A stretch of DNA of 44,108 nt from positions 1-44,108 of the forward strand of contig CAYXVY010000100.1 in the NCBI GenBank assembly GCA_964468745.1, written 5' to 3'. Origin of the DNA: JACPRB01 sp964468745 (GTDB lineage Bacteria > Planctomycetota > MHYJ01 > JACPRB01). The translations under genes were made by a program, and so were the position numbers. Of the stretch, positions 22,248 to 32,123 are shown one piece after another. The number at the start of each line of letters is the position of its first letter. The stretch's first letter is position 1. The notes under the pieces were generated by a model, which searched no databases, was not told the DNA's origin, and saw nothing but the letters and a program-made list of their open reading frames with translations.

Positions 22248-23998
22248 GTCGTCGAAAATTGCAGGCGATGGAGTCTCGCGTACAGGCCTTCGCGGCGCAC
22301 GAGTTCTTCATGCGGGCCCTGCTCGGCCACGCGCCCGCCGTGCAGGACGAGGATACGATCGGCGCTCCGGATGGTCGAGAGCCGGTGCGCAATGATGATC
22401 GACGTACGCCCGGCGAGCAGCTTCCCGAGCGCGTCCTGGATCAGCGCCTCGCTCTCGCCATCGACGCTCGACGTCGCCTCATCGAGAATGAGTACACGCG
22501 GGTCGACCGCGAGGGCGCGCGCGAATGACAGGAGCTGGCGTTCGCCGGTCGAAAAGGCGGAGCCGCGTTCGCGGACATCGGTTGCGTAGGTCTGCGGCAA
22601 CCGCGCGATGAAGCGTTCCGCATTCGCCGCCCTCGCCGCGGCTTCGACGCGGTCGCGTGTGATCGAAGGCTGGCCGAGCCGGATGTTGTCCTCGATCGAC
22701 CCCTGGAAGAGGAATACGTCCTGCAGGACGAGCGCCATGGCCTTGCGCAGCGCGCGCGGGTCGAGTTCGCGGACGTCGCGACCGTCGACGAGCACGCGTC
22801 CGGAAGTTGCGTCGTACAGCCGCAGCAGCAGGTTGACGATGGTCGTCTTGCCCGCGCCGGTAACCCCCACGATGGCGAGTTTCTCGCCGGGGAGCACGCG
22901 AAACGAGACGTTTTCGAGCACGGGCGTGCGGCCGTCGTACGAGAACGAGACGTTTTCGAACGCGATCTCGCCGCGGATCGGCGGAGGCGTCGCTCCGCCG
23001 GCGGCCGCGGGTTCATCGAGCAGCTTGAAGAGGCGCTCGCTCGAGGCCATCGCGGCCTGCAGGATGTTGTATTTTTCCGAGAGGTCACGGATCGGCTGGA
23101 AGAACTTTTGCGCGCAGTACCAGAAAGCCATGAAGGAGCCGAATGAAAGCGTGCCGGCCAGGATCGACTTTCCGCCGTACCAGACGAGGAGCGCGACCGC
23201 GATCGAGCTCAACAATTCGACGGCGGGGTAGAAGAACGAATAGACGCGGATCGCTCGTACGGCGGCGGCGCGGAACCCGTCGTTCATGCTGTCGAATTTG
23301 CGCGCGGCCGTTTCCTCGCGCGAGAACATCTGGATCGTTCGCATGCCCGACACGTTTTCGTTGAGGAACGCGTTGAGTCGCGCGATCTTGACGCGCATGT
23401 CGCGGTAGGCTTCGCGGGCGAGCGCGCGAAACGCCAGTACGGAGAGGAGAATAAGCGGCGAGCAGGCGAGCGTCACGAGCGTGAGTTTCCACGACAGGTA
23501 GAACATCATCGACAGCGTGCCGGCAATCAGGAAGATGTCGCTGAGAAACGCGACGAGGCCGGATGTGAAGAGCTCGTTGAGGTTCTCGACGTCATTGGTC
23601 ACGCGCACGACGAGGCGTCCGACAGGACTACGATCGTAAAAGGCCGTGGGAACGCGCTGCAGGTGCGAGAAGACCTGCATACGCAAGTCGCGAATGATCC
23701 TCTGCCCCGCGAGATTCGTCACCGTCAACTCGACGACTTCAAAGAGGGCCATGCCGGCGATCGATCCGACGAACAAAAGCACGTATCCGCCGAGACCGCT
23801 CACGTCGCGCTGCTGGACGGGGCCGTCGACCGCGCCGCGAAGGATCAGAGGGCCGAGGAGGTCCATGGCGATCCGCGCAAAGATGAGCGCAAACGAGAAA
23901 GCGACCAGGGACCGGTGCGGGCGCAGATAACCGAGAAAGCGCCGCATGATCGTGGAGTCGTACGAACGACCGAGGGCTTCCTCCTCGTGATAGCTCAC
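22244..23998 (-). CDS. ABC exporter half-transporter with canonical Walker B Glu
   Basis: A 584-aa protein with six membrane helices (about 40-320) fused to an ABC ATPase. ATPase motifs: Walker A GVTGAGKTT, Q-loop LVLQDVFLFQG, signature FSTGERQLLSFARAL (Thr for the usual Gly at its third position), Walker B VLILDEATSSVD with the catalytic Glu, and H-loop IIAHRLSTI. The signature is like MdlB-type subunits. GTG at 23998 overlaps the preceding ABC gene (GTGA) and is preferred to the longer frame to 24040. Together the two ABC proteins look like a heterodimeric exporter; its placement before lptF/lptG suggests a lipid substrate, possibly an MsbA-like role, but drug or peptide export is also possible. 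Confidence 0.92.
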   Translation of the reverse strand: MSYHEEEALGRSYDSTIMRRFLGYLRPHRSLVAFSFALIFARIAMDLLGPLILRGAVDGPVQQRDVSGLGGYVLLFVGSIAGMALFEVVELTVTNLAGQRIIRDLRMQVFSHLQRVPTAFYDRSPVGRLVVRVTNDVENLNELFTSGLVAFLSDIFLIAGTLSMMFYLSWKLTLVTLACSPLILLSVLAFRALAREAYRDMRVKIARLNAFLNENVSGMRTIQMFSREETAARKFDSMNDGFRAAAVRAIRVYSFFYPAVELLSSIAVALLVWYGGKSILAGTLSFGSFMAFWYCAQKFFQPIRDLSEKYNILQAAMASSERLFKLLDEPAAAGGATPPPIRGEIAFENVSFSYDGRTPVLENVSFRVLPGEKLAIVGVTGAGKTTIVNLLLRLYDATSGRVLVDGRDVRELDPRALRKAMALVLQDVFLFQGSIEDNIRLGQPSITRDRVEAAARAANAERFIARLPQTYATDVRERGSAFSTGERQLLSFARALAVDPRVLILDEATSSVDGESEALIQDALGKLLAGRTSIIIAHRLSTIRSADRILVLHGGRVAEQGPHEELVRREGLYARLHRLQFSTT

Positions 23999-25722
23999 GG
24001 CGCTGTGCTCAGTTGGTCCACGAGTTGTTGACGTTCCCACATCTCCGCGTATAAGGCGCGTCTGGCCATCAGCTCGTCGTGCGATCCGCTTTCCGCAAGC
24101 TTGCCGCCGTCAAGCACGTAGATTCGGTCGGCGTCCCTGATCGCCGGGAGGCGATGCGTGATCACGATGCTCGTACGGCCTTTCATGATCTCGCGCAGCG
24201 CGTCGAGAATCTGCCGCTCCGTGTGCGCGTCGACGCTGGACAGCGCGTCGTCGAGGATCAGGATGGAGGGATTGCGGACGATCGCGCGGGCGAGGGCGGT
24301 GCGCTGCTTCTGACCGCCCGACAGCGTGACGCCGCGTTCTCCGATCATCTGGTCGAGCTTGCCGGGGAAGCGCTCAGCGTCCGCCGCGATGCGCGAAAGC
24401 GTCGCCGCTTGGACGGCATCGCCTGCGCCGCCAAAAGCGATGTTTTCACGCAGCGTATCCGAGAACAGGAAAGGGTCCTGCGGCACGCAGCCGATCGCGC
24501 GACGCTGCTCGGCCACGCCGATGTCGTTGACATCGCGGCCGTCGATCAGCATCGAACCGCGCGGCGCGGGATAGAGGCGCATGAGGAGCGCTCCGATCGT
24601 GCTCTTGCCGGAGCCGGTGCGGCCGACGATCGCGACTTTCTGTCCGCCTTCGATCGTCATCGAGAGGTTCGAGAGCGCGGGCTCGCGGCTCTCGTCGTAT
24701 CGGAACGTGAGATCACGGATCTCGATCCGGCCGGCGAAGTTCACGCCCTGCGCCTCGCCTCCCGTGGGCGCTTGTTCCGCGTCGAGAATCTCCGCGATGC
24801 GTCCCATGCAGGCGAGGCCTCGCTGGACGATCGTGACGGTCCAGCCGATGGCGATCATCGGCCAGACGAGCATGAACTGGTAGGCCGTGAAGGCTGCGAA
24901 GCTGCCCTCGCTGAACGTGCCGCTCAGCAGCCCGCGCCCACCAATCCAGAGCGTCGTCGCGATCGAAAGTTCCGTGAAGAATGTCAGCAGCGCGTACGTT
25001 CCGCCGCGCAGCCGGGCGAGCGAAATATTTGCGCGCAAGTACACGTCGCACTCGGCGCGATACCGCGCGATCTCGCTGTCCTCCTGCGCGAACGCGCGGA
25101 TGACCCGGGCGCCGGTGAAGTTTTCCTGCGCGCGAGACGAGATGACGCCGAGTTGATCCTGGACCGAGAGCGAACGGCGATGCATCGCCGGGCCGGTTGC
25201 CGCCGTGATGACGGAGACGACCGTCATGGGGATGAGCGCCAGCAGCGTGAGCGTCCAATCGATCGTGAACATGCCGATGAGGGACGCCGCTAGCAGCAGT
25301 CCCGTGCTGATCACCGAGGTTATGCCCAGTCCCACCATCAGGCGCAGTCCTTCAAGGTCGTTGATGACGCGCGACGTGATGTCCCCTGAGGGGTGGGTGC
25401 CGAAGTACGACTGGGGAAGGCGCAGAAGGCGCGCGAAGATGTCGTTGCGCAGCTCATATTCGACACGCCGCGCCGTCGTCAGCAGCATCATCCGGCCGCC
25501 CACATGGAGAACGCCCCGCAATGCGGCGAACGCTACGATGCCGATCGCGCCGTAGAGAACGGCCTTGCCTCCGTGTCCCTTGCGGATCGCGTCGATCGCC
25601 AGTCCGATGATCAGCGGAACCGCGGCTCCCGCGCAGGTTCCGAGGGCGACGAGGCTGATGCCGACGGTGTAGGCCGCCGCGCGTCGTCGAACGTACGGCC
25701 AGATCTTGGCGAGGAGCTTCAC
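23995..25722 (-). CDS. ABC exporter half-transporter with Asp in place of the catalytic Glu
   Basis: A 575-aa half-transporter, six membrane helices then an ABC ATPase with Walker A GRTGSGKST, Q-loop CVPQDPFLFSD, signature LSGGQKQRTALARAI, Walker B ILILDDALSSVD and H-loop VITHRL. The residue after the Walker B Asp is Asp, not Glu, as in the degenerate-site subunit of heterodimeric exporters such as MdlA. GTG at 25722 (VKLLAKIWPYVRR) is chosen because TATACT lies 6 nt upstream; the frame runs on to 25794 into the divergent gene. First gene of the four-gene operon with the second ABC half, lptF and lptG. Confidence 0.92.
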   Translation of the reverse strand: MKLLAKIWPYVRRRAAAYTVGISLVALGTCAGAAVPLIIGLAIDAIRKGHGGKAVLYGAIGIVAFAALRGVLHVGGRMMLLTTARRVEYELRNDIFARLLRLPQSYFGTHPSGDITSRVINDLEGLRLMVGLGITSVISTGLLLAASLIGMFTIDWTLTLLALIPMTVVSVITAATGPAMHRRSLSVQDQLGVISSRAQENFTGARVIRAFAQEDSEIARYRAECDVYLRANISLARLRGGTYALLTFFTELSIATTLWIGGRGLLSGTFSEGSFAAFTAYQFMLVWPMIAIGWTVTIVQRGLACMGRIAEILDAEQAPTGGEAQGVNFAGRIEIRDLTFRYDESREPALSNLSMTIEGGQKVAIVGRTGSGKSTIGALLMRLYPAPRGSMLIDGRDVNDIGVAEQRRAIGCVPQDPFLFSDTLRENIAFGGAGDAVQAATLSRIAADAERFPGKLDQMIGERGVTLSGGQKQRTALARAIVRNPSILILDDALSSVDAHTERQILDALREIMKGRTSIVITHRLPAIRDADRIYVLDGGKLAESGSHDELMARRALYAEMWERQQLVDQLSTAP

Positions 25723-25728
25723 GTGCGG

Positions 25729-25734
25729 AGTATA
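25729..25734 (-). promoter_or_regulatory. -10 box of the ABC-lptFG operon
   Basis: TATACT on the minus strand, 6 nt before the GTG at 25722, with no ribosome-binding site between them; the transcript would start at the start codon. No convincing -35 element was found at the expected distance. Confidence 0.6.
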
Positions 25735-25773
25735 GCGGAATCGGGCATCTGGATTCGGGAATCGGTAATCCGA

Positions 25774-25779
25774 TATCAT
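25774..25779 (+). promoter_or_regulatory. -10 box of the FHA-sigma54 activator gene
   Basis: TATCAT on the plus strand, 6 nt before GTG at 25786. It supports GTG at 25786, rather than ATG at 25795 or the far upstream start of the open frame, as the translation start. Confidence 0.55.
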
Positions 25780-25785
25780 CGCCGC

Positions 25786-27606
<1,821 letters not shown>

Positions 27607-27684
27607 AGAATCTTTCAGTTCTCAAGGTCGTGGTTTCGGGCTCTTTGCAAGTGCATGGAGTCTAGCGGCTTCGGAGCGCTTACG
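27607..27684. other. Spacer between activator and sigma54 promoter
   Basis: Part of the 108-nt gap between the activator and kinase genes, the longest intergenic stretch in the window. Apart from the palindrome at 27641-27660 and the promoter that follows, no gene, hairpin terminator or repeat was seen. The kinase frame is open through its last 30 nt, but that reading lacks family similarity. Confidence 0.5.
27641..27660. promoter_or_regulatory. Candidate upstream activator site: imperfect 20-bp palindrome
   Basis: Arms CTCttTGCA and TGCAtgGAG flank a 2-nt centre; seven of nine positions pair. It lies about 60 nt upstream of the predicted sigma54 start point. Fis-type activators bind such inverted repeats, usually 80-150 nt upstream, so this is a plausible but unproven site for the activator encoded just before it. 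Confidence 0.35.
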
Positions 27685-27700
27685 TGGCATTGCGCTTGCT
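27685..27700 (+). promoter_or_regulatory. Sigma54 (-24/-12) promoter of the kinase gene
   Basis: TGGCAT, 5 nt, TTGCT. The GG (27686-27687) and GC (27698-27699) are exactly 12 nt apart, as the -24/-12 consensus TGGCAC-N5-TTGCW demands; only one core base (T for C) deviates. Transcription would start near 27711, 4 nt before the ATG at 27715. A sigma70-like TATCAT (27700-27705) overlaps it and is an alternative. Confidence 0.65.
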
Positions 27701-27714
27701 ATCATTTGGGAGCC

Positions 27715-30477
27715 ATGACCCTCTCCTGCAAGGCCTGCGGCAAGACGTTCGAGCTGCCGGACGCCCAGTGGCCCGGCGACACGATCAACTGTCTGCATTG
27801 CGGAGCGGGCGTCAGCCTTCCGAAGGCAGAAACAGTGGCGTACGCGACCGACACGCCCCTCGTCATGCTCTCGCCGCAGGGCGGAGACTTGCGTCCCGAG
27901 TCGATTGGGGATGACGAGGTCCTGCCACCGGGCGCGGTGCTCGGACAGTACCGCATCGAGGCGTTCATCGGTCGCGGCGGCATGGGAACCGTCTATCGCG
28001 CGAAGCACACGATGCTTCAGCGGACCGTGGCGATCAAAGTGCTCCCGCCGAAGCTTGCGAAGGATCGCGAGTTCGTGCAGCGCTTCCAGCGTGAGGCGCT
28101 TGCGCTCGCTGGCCTCTCGCACCCGAACATCGTCGCCGTGCACGACATGGGGACGCAGGGCGAGATCTACTTCTTCGCGATGGAGTACGTTGAAGGCGCG
28201 AACTTGCGCGATCTCCTGACGGCCAAGCGCATCCCGCCGGAGGAAGCGCTCAAGATCGTGCCGCAGCTCTGCGAGGCGCTCGAATACGCGCACTCCAAGG
28301 GCGTCATCCATCGCGACATCAAGCCCGAGAACATCATCCTCGACCGGAACGGCCTCGCGAAGGTGGCCGACTTCGGCCTCGCGAAGATCGTCAAGGGCGA
28401 AACCTCGACTGGCGCGCTGACGCAGACGAACGTCGTGATGGGCACGATCGAGTACATGGCGCCCGAGCAGCGCGATAACATGAAGACCGTCGACCATCGT
28501 GCGGACATCTACTCGATGGGCGTGGTGCTGTACGAAATGCTCACGGGCGAGTTGCCCATCGGCCGCTTCGAGCCGCCATCGCGCAAGGTGATGGTGGACG
28601 TGCGTATGGATGACGTCGTTCTCAAGGCCCTGGAGCGCGAGCCCGCTCGCCGCTATCAGCGTGCGAGCCACCTCGGGACCGACGTCGCGCAGGTGCGCAT
28701 CACGAAGTCCCAGATGCGCGAGGTGCCCGTCGTGGACCTTGCGACGGGCCAGTCTCTCGGCGTCTGCCAGAGCCGGTCGCTCGCAATCCGTTCGGGTGCT
28801 GCGAACGTGCGTGTGTTGGCGTGGGAGCGCGCCGAAATCGGCGTCCAGTCGGGCGACTGCTTCCTCAACGCCCAGCAATCGCCGCCGGTGCTGCAGACGC
28901 GCTGGGTCGGCGTCGGGACCGGCGCTGTGGTCGTATACGTTCCGCAGAGCCTTGAGCTCGACGTGTTGACGCGCGGCGGGAACGCCTACGCCAAAGGCGT
29001 TGTCGGGACGATCTTGGTGCGCACGAACGGCGGTGACGTTGAGGCTATCGATCTCGACGGCCGCGTTTCGATCGCGACGTCGGGTGGCGACGTCTGTCTC
29101 GATGGCCTGAAGGGCGCCGACATCGACGTGCGGACGGCCGGCGGCGACGTAAACGTACGCCGCCTCGACGTGATGCGTGGACAGGTGACGATCGAGACGC
29201 TCGGTGGTGACGTCGATATCACGCTGACCCCCACCGCCGGCGGCCGTTATCAGCTCTTCACCACGGGCGGCGAGATCGATTTACAGGTTCCAATGACCGC
29301 AGCTTTCGCAGGTGATCGGCCGTTCGGCGACATCACGAAGTCCGCAGGCAACGCGGCCGGGCGGTTCGGCGTCGGCGACGCGCAGCTCCAGGTTCGATCG
29401 GGCGGCGGGGACATCACGCTGCGAGCGGGAGTGCGCGTTGGTTTCAACGGGGCTACCGTGCGCGACATGTGGGGTCACCTGAGCGCCAAGCAAAAGGAAA
29501 AGATCGGCGTCTACGCGATCGTCAGCGCGGCGCTCTGGCTGGCGACGCCAATTTTCCACACGATCGTTCCGGCGCTCGCGACGACGGTTTTCTGGGGCAT
29601 GGCGATAGCGCTCGACATCTGGAAGGGCTATGTGCGAGGCCAGGAACCGGCAGCAGCGACGATTGTCCCCGCCCCTGCGCCAATCGTGATGCCCACGGAG
29701 CCGGGGAAGCCGGGCCCCAAAGTGGCGGCCCCGGCGAGTTCGGTCGCTGCGCCCGCGTCGCGACCTCGCATGAGCGTACTCGCGGCGGTCGCGCTGATCG
29801 CCGGGCTTCCTTCGCTCGCGCTTGGACTGACGACGGCGATTCTCTCGTCGAACGCTTCGTTCGGCGACGAGTACGGCGTCGCGTTTGCATGGTACTGGAT
29901 CACGTTGACGGCGCTGACATTCGGGTCGATCCTGACCGGTCTGGCCGCGTGCGCCTACGGCGTAGCGGCGCTCCACCATCTTCGTGAAGGAGCGGGAACG
30001 CTTTACGGCCGGGCCGGCGCCCTGATCGGGCTTTCGTTCGGCGTCGTGGGTCTGGCCGTGCCGTGTATGTCGTCGCTGCCCGCGCTGAAGGCGGCTAGCC
30101 ATGAGAGGCGGCAGATCCTCGCCACCGGTGACATCGTCATGGAATCGATCAAGACCGGCCGCCCCGAGGAGATGTGGCGCCTGCTGTCCGACGGCGAGCG
30201 TGTCGACGAGGCGGACTTCCGCAAAGCGCACGCCGAAGCGTCCACGGTCGTCCGTTCCTCGCGCTCGGTTTACTGGGCGGCGTCGCTCGGTGCCGATCGT
30301 CAGCACGGGTCCGTGACGACGAACGTGCACGTGGGCGGCTTCCGTCAGATTGCGCGAGGGCACTGGTCGACGTCAAGCAACTCAGTGCTGAGATTGGACA
30401 GGGATCCCGAGACCGGCGTGTGGACGGTTCGCCACGGGCGGGAATTCCTGCAGCAGATTCGAGGTGAAGACCGATGA
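27715..30477 (+). CDS. Membrane Ser/Thr kinase with zinc ribbon and GGD-repeat (DUF4097-like) domain
   Basis: A 920-aa protein. Residues 5-29 form a zinc-ribbon-like knuckle (Cys5, Cys8, Cys26, Cys29). Residues about 79-325 are a Hanks kinase with GRGGMGTVYRA, VAIKVL, HRDIKPENIIL, DFGLAK and EYMAPEQ. Residues about 355-575 are a beta-rich region with spaced copies of GGD/GGE (TNGGDVEAI, TSGGDVCLD, TAGGDVNVR, TLGGDVDIT, TTGGEIDLQ, SGGGDITLR), like the DUF4097 putative-adhesin beta solenoid. About five membrane segments follow (597-640, 685-710, 720-790) and then a 130-residue soluble tail. ATG at 27715 begins with the zinc ribbon and sits just after a sigma54 promoter. The PDZ gene overlaps by ATGA. 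Ligand and targets unknown. Confidence 0.92.
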   Translation: MTLSCKACGKTFELPDAQWPGDTINCLHCGAGVSLPKAETVAYATDTPLVMLSPQGGDLRPESIGDDEVLPPGAVLGQYRIEAFIGRGGMGTVYRAKHTMLQRTVAIKVLPPKLAKDREFVQRFQREALALAGLSHPNIVAVHDMGTQGEIYFFAMEYVEGANLRDLLTAKRIPPEEALKIVPQLCEALEYAHSKGVIHRDIKPENIILDRNGLAKVADFGLAKIVKGETSTGALTQTNVVMGTIEYMAPEQRDNMKTVDHRADIYSMGVVLYEMLTGELPIGRFEPPSRKVMVDVRMDDVVLKALEREPARRYQRASHLGTDVAQVRITKSQMREVPVVDLATGQSLGVCQSRSLAIRSGAANVRVLAWERAEIGVQSGDCFLNAQQSPPVLQTRWVGVGTGAVVVYVPQSLELDVLTRGGNAYAKGVVGTILVRTNGGDVEAIDLDGRVSIATSGGDVCLDGLKGADIDVRTAGGDVNVRRLDVMRGQVTIETLGGDVDITLTPTAGGRYQLFTTGGEIDLQVPMTAAFAGDRPFGDITKSAGNAAGRFGVGDAQLQVRSGGGDITLRAGVRVGFNGATVRDMWGHLSAKQKEKIGVYAIVSAALWLATPIFHTIVPALATTVFWGMAIALDIWKGYVRGQEPAAATIVPAPAPIVMPTEPGKPGPKVAAPASSVAAPASRPRMSVLAAVALIAGLPSLALGLTTAILSSNASFGDEYGVAFAWYWITLTALTFGSILTGLAACAYGVAALHHLREGAGTLYGRAGALIGLSFGVVGLAVPCMSSLPALKAASHERRQILATGDIVMESIKTGRPEEMWRLLSDGERVDEADFRKAHAEASTVVRSSRSVYWAASLGADRQHGSVTTNVHVGGFRQIARGHWSTSSNSVLRLDRDPETGVWTVRHGREFLQQIRGEDR

Positions 30478-31244
30478 GACAACGTACAAGCGTTCTGGCC
30501 GCGTTTTCGTTCCTGAGTGGCTTGGGGGCTGCGACCCTTGTCACCGTTGCGTGGTTCCTCACGTACCTCACGGGTTTTCTCGACGTGCGCCAGGAGATTC
30601 GCGTCGACGAACTGCGCGACGTGATGCTGGCGGCGCGGATTCTGGCCGGAGTGACTGTCCTTCCGGCGGTGATGGCCTTGGCTTTCTGGCTTGCGGCGCG
30701 AGGGGCGGTTCGCGAATCTCAAGGCACGCTGATGGGCGTGGGCCTCTATCGCAGCGGAGTCATCCTTGCGGTGCTCTCGGTCGTGTTCGCGCTGGGTGGA
30801 CGCATGTCGGTCACGTCGCGCATCGATCAGGCGATGGCCGAGTCGCGCCTCACGCCGGCGCAGATCCTGCAGTCGGCGTCGCCGGAGACGGTCGCTCCGC
30901 CCGCAGCAACGGGATGGCTCGGAGTGCAGCTGGAGCCGGTCGATGAGGACATCGCGCGTGCGCTCAAAATCGTAGGCGGCGCACGGATCGCCGCGATCGT
31001 GGCGGAGAGCCCCGCGTCGAGGATGGGACTCAAGTCGGGGATGATCGTCATCGAGCTCGATGGTGCGGCCGTAGATTCCGATGCGGCGCTCATCGAGCAG
31101 ATCCGCAGCCGCGCGCCGGGGACGAAGGTGACGCTGCTGACCTTGAGCTCCGTTGACGGCGAGCGCACGCTTAAGTCCCTTGAGGTCGAGCTCGGTCGCA
31201 TGCCGCAAGGCGCGACTGTGCCCGTTGCGCCCAAGCGCAGGTAG
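30474..31244 (+). CDS. Membrane protein with C-terminal PDZ domain
   Basis: A 256-aa protein with three N-terminal membrane segments (VLAAFSFLSGLGAATLVTVA, ILAGVTVLPAVMALAFWLAA, VGLYRSGVILAVLSVVFAL) and a PDZ domain from about residue 143 (GWLGVQLEPV, IAAIVAESPASRMGLKSGMIVIELDG, LIEQIRSRAPGTKVTLLTL). There is no trypsin-like or other protease domain, so it is not a DegP/HtrA protein; it may bind C-terminal tails or act as a scaffold. The ATG overlaps the kinase stop (ATGA), so the pair is co-expressed; it probably works with the kinase. Last gene before a hairpin terminator. Confidence 0.88.
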   Translation: MRQRTSVLAAFSFLSGLGAATLVTVAWFLTYLTGFLDVRQEIRVDELRDVMLAARILAGVTVLPAVMALAFWLAARGAVRESQGTLMGVGLYRSGVILAVLSVVFALGGRMSVTSRIDQAMAESRLTPAQILQSASPETVAPPAATGWLGVQLEPVDEDIARALKIVGGARIAAIVAESPASRMGLKSGMIVIELDGAAVDSDAALIEQIRSRAPGTKVTLLTLSSVDGERTLKSLEVELGRMPQGATVPVAPKRR

Positions 31245-31265
31245 CACGGCCATTCATCGCAGTCG

Positions 31266-31300
31266 AAGCCGGCCTCTCGTCGCAGGAGGCCGGCTTGTTT
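31266..31300 (+). terminator. Intrinsic terminator after the kinase-PDZ operon
   Basis: A perfect 11-bp inverted repeat (AAGCCGGCCTC at 31266-31276, GAGGCCGGCTT at 31286-31296) with a 9-nt loop is followed by GTTT. The U tract is short, but the strong stem lies 22 nt after the PDZ gene stop. It is the only clear hairpin of this kind seen in the window. Confidence 0.75.
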
Positions 31301-31319
31301 CCGGCGTCTAATAGTGCGG

Positions 31320-32123
31320 ATGAGAACGGCGGCCCTGGTCCTCGCTGCGGCGATGACGGTCTTCGCGCAGGACGCCGCGCGGCCGAAGAAGATGACCGTC
31401 GTGACATACAACATCCTCGGTGACGGATTCGAGAAGGAGAAGCGCTGGCCGGCGCTGCTGAAGATCCTGTCGGAGTCGATGGCGGATATCATCGCGCTGC
31501 AAGAGGTCGTCCCTGCATTCCTGGCGTTGCTTGCGAAGGAAGATTGGGCGAAGGGGTACGTCGTCGCGAAAGTCGATGGAAACACGGGCGGACAGTACAT
31601 CCTCTCGAGATGGGCGGTTACCAAGAGCAAGCTTCACGTGCTTTCGGGCCGGCAGCGACGCACCGCATTGCTCGCCCATGTGGAGACGTCAAAGGGCGAA
31701 TCGCTGGCGGTGGCCACGATGCACATGGAGTCGCCTCTCGAGGCCGGGAAGACGCGGGCAAATCAACTGGACGGGATCTTCGGGGCACTCAAGGGCGGGA
31801 CGGAGGCGATTGCGCTCGGCGACTTCAACTTCGGCGACGGGGAGCAGCCGGATACGGGCCGGCTCGACCCGGCCTACACGGACGTCTGGACGGCGCTGAA
31901 GGGCAGGGCACCGGGCCTGACGTACGATCTCGAGCTCAATCCGCTGGCGGATGCCGGAAAGTTCAAGGGGGAGAAGAGCCGGCGGATTGATCGCATCCTC
32001 GTCCGCTCGGCGACGTGGAAGGCGACGGAGATCCGCATCATAGGCGCCGCGCCGCTGGCGGACGATCCGAAGCTGTTCCCGTCCGATCACTACGGGTTGC
32101 GGGTCGTCCTCGCGCGCGACTGA
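31320..32123 (+). CDS. Secreted endonuclease/exonuclease/phosphatase (EEP) family protein
   Basis: A 267-aa protein with an N-terminal signal (MRTAALVLAAAMTVFAQ) and the EEP (DNase I-like) fold: VVTYNILGDGF, ADIIALQEV with the metal-binding Glu, GGQYILSRW, TMHMESP, IALGDFNFGDGEQPD with the catalytic Asp-Asn, and FPSDHYGLRV with the final Asp-His. Members cleave phosphodiester or phosphate esters in nucleic acids, lipids or inositol phosphates; substrate cannot be deduced, though secretion suggests an extracellular nuclease or lipid hydrolase. ATG at 31320 is preferred over GTG at 31314, since TCTAAT lies 7 nt before it. Its last 34 nt overlap the convergent lpxB. Confidence 0.9.
   Translation: MRTAALVLAAAMTVFAQDAARPKKMTVVTYNILGDGFEKEKRWPALLKILSESMADIIALQEVVPAFLALLAKEDWAKGYVVAKVDGNTGGQYILSRWAVTKSKLHVLSGRQRRTALLAHVETSKGESLAVATMHMESPLEAGKTRANQLDGIFGALKGGTEAIALGDFNFGDGEQPDTGRLDPAYTDVWTALKGRAPGLTYDLELNPLADAGKFKGEKSRRIDRILVRSATWKATEIRIIGAAPLADDPKLFPSDHYGLRVVLARD

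Noticed and set aside
23995..25722. The two ABC proteins as LptB of the LPS exporter
   Set aside because: Both carry their own membrane domains; LptB is a stand-alone ATPase, which is not in the window.
25393..25785. Upstream extension of the FHA activator by 131 codons
   Set aside because: It lies antisense inside the ABC exporter gene and crosses both promoters; the FHA domain begins just after GTG 25786.
27655..27714. Upstream extension of the membrane kinase by 20 residues (ATG at 27655)
   Set aside because: It would overlap the sigma54 promoter and has no similarity; ATG at 27715 begins exactly with the zinc-ribbon cysteines.
30474..31244. The PDZ protein as a DegP/HtrA or RseP-type protease
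   Set aside because: No Ser-protease triad domain and no HExxH metalloprotease motif are present; only membrane helices and one PDZ domain.
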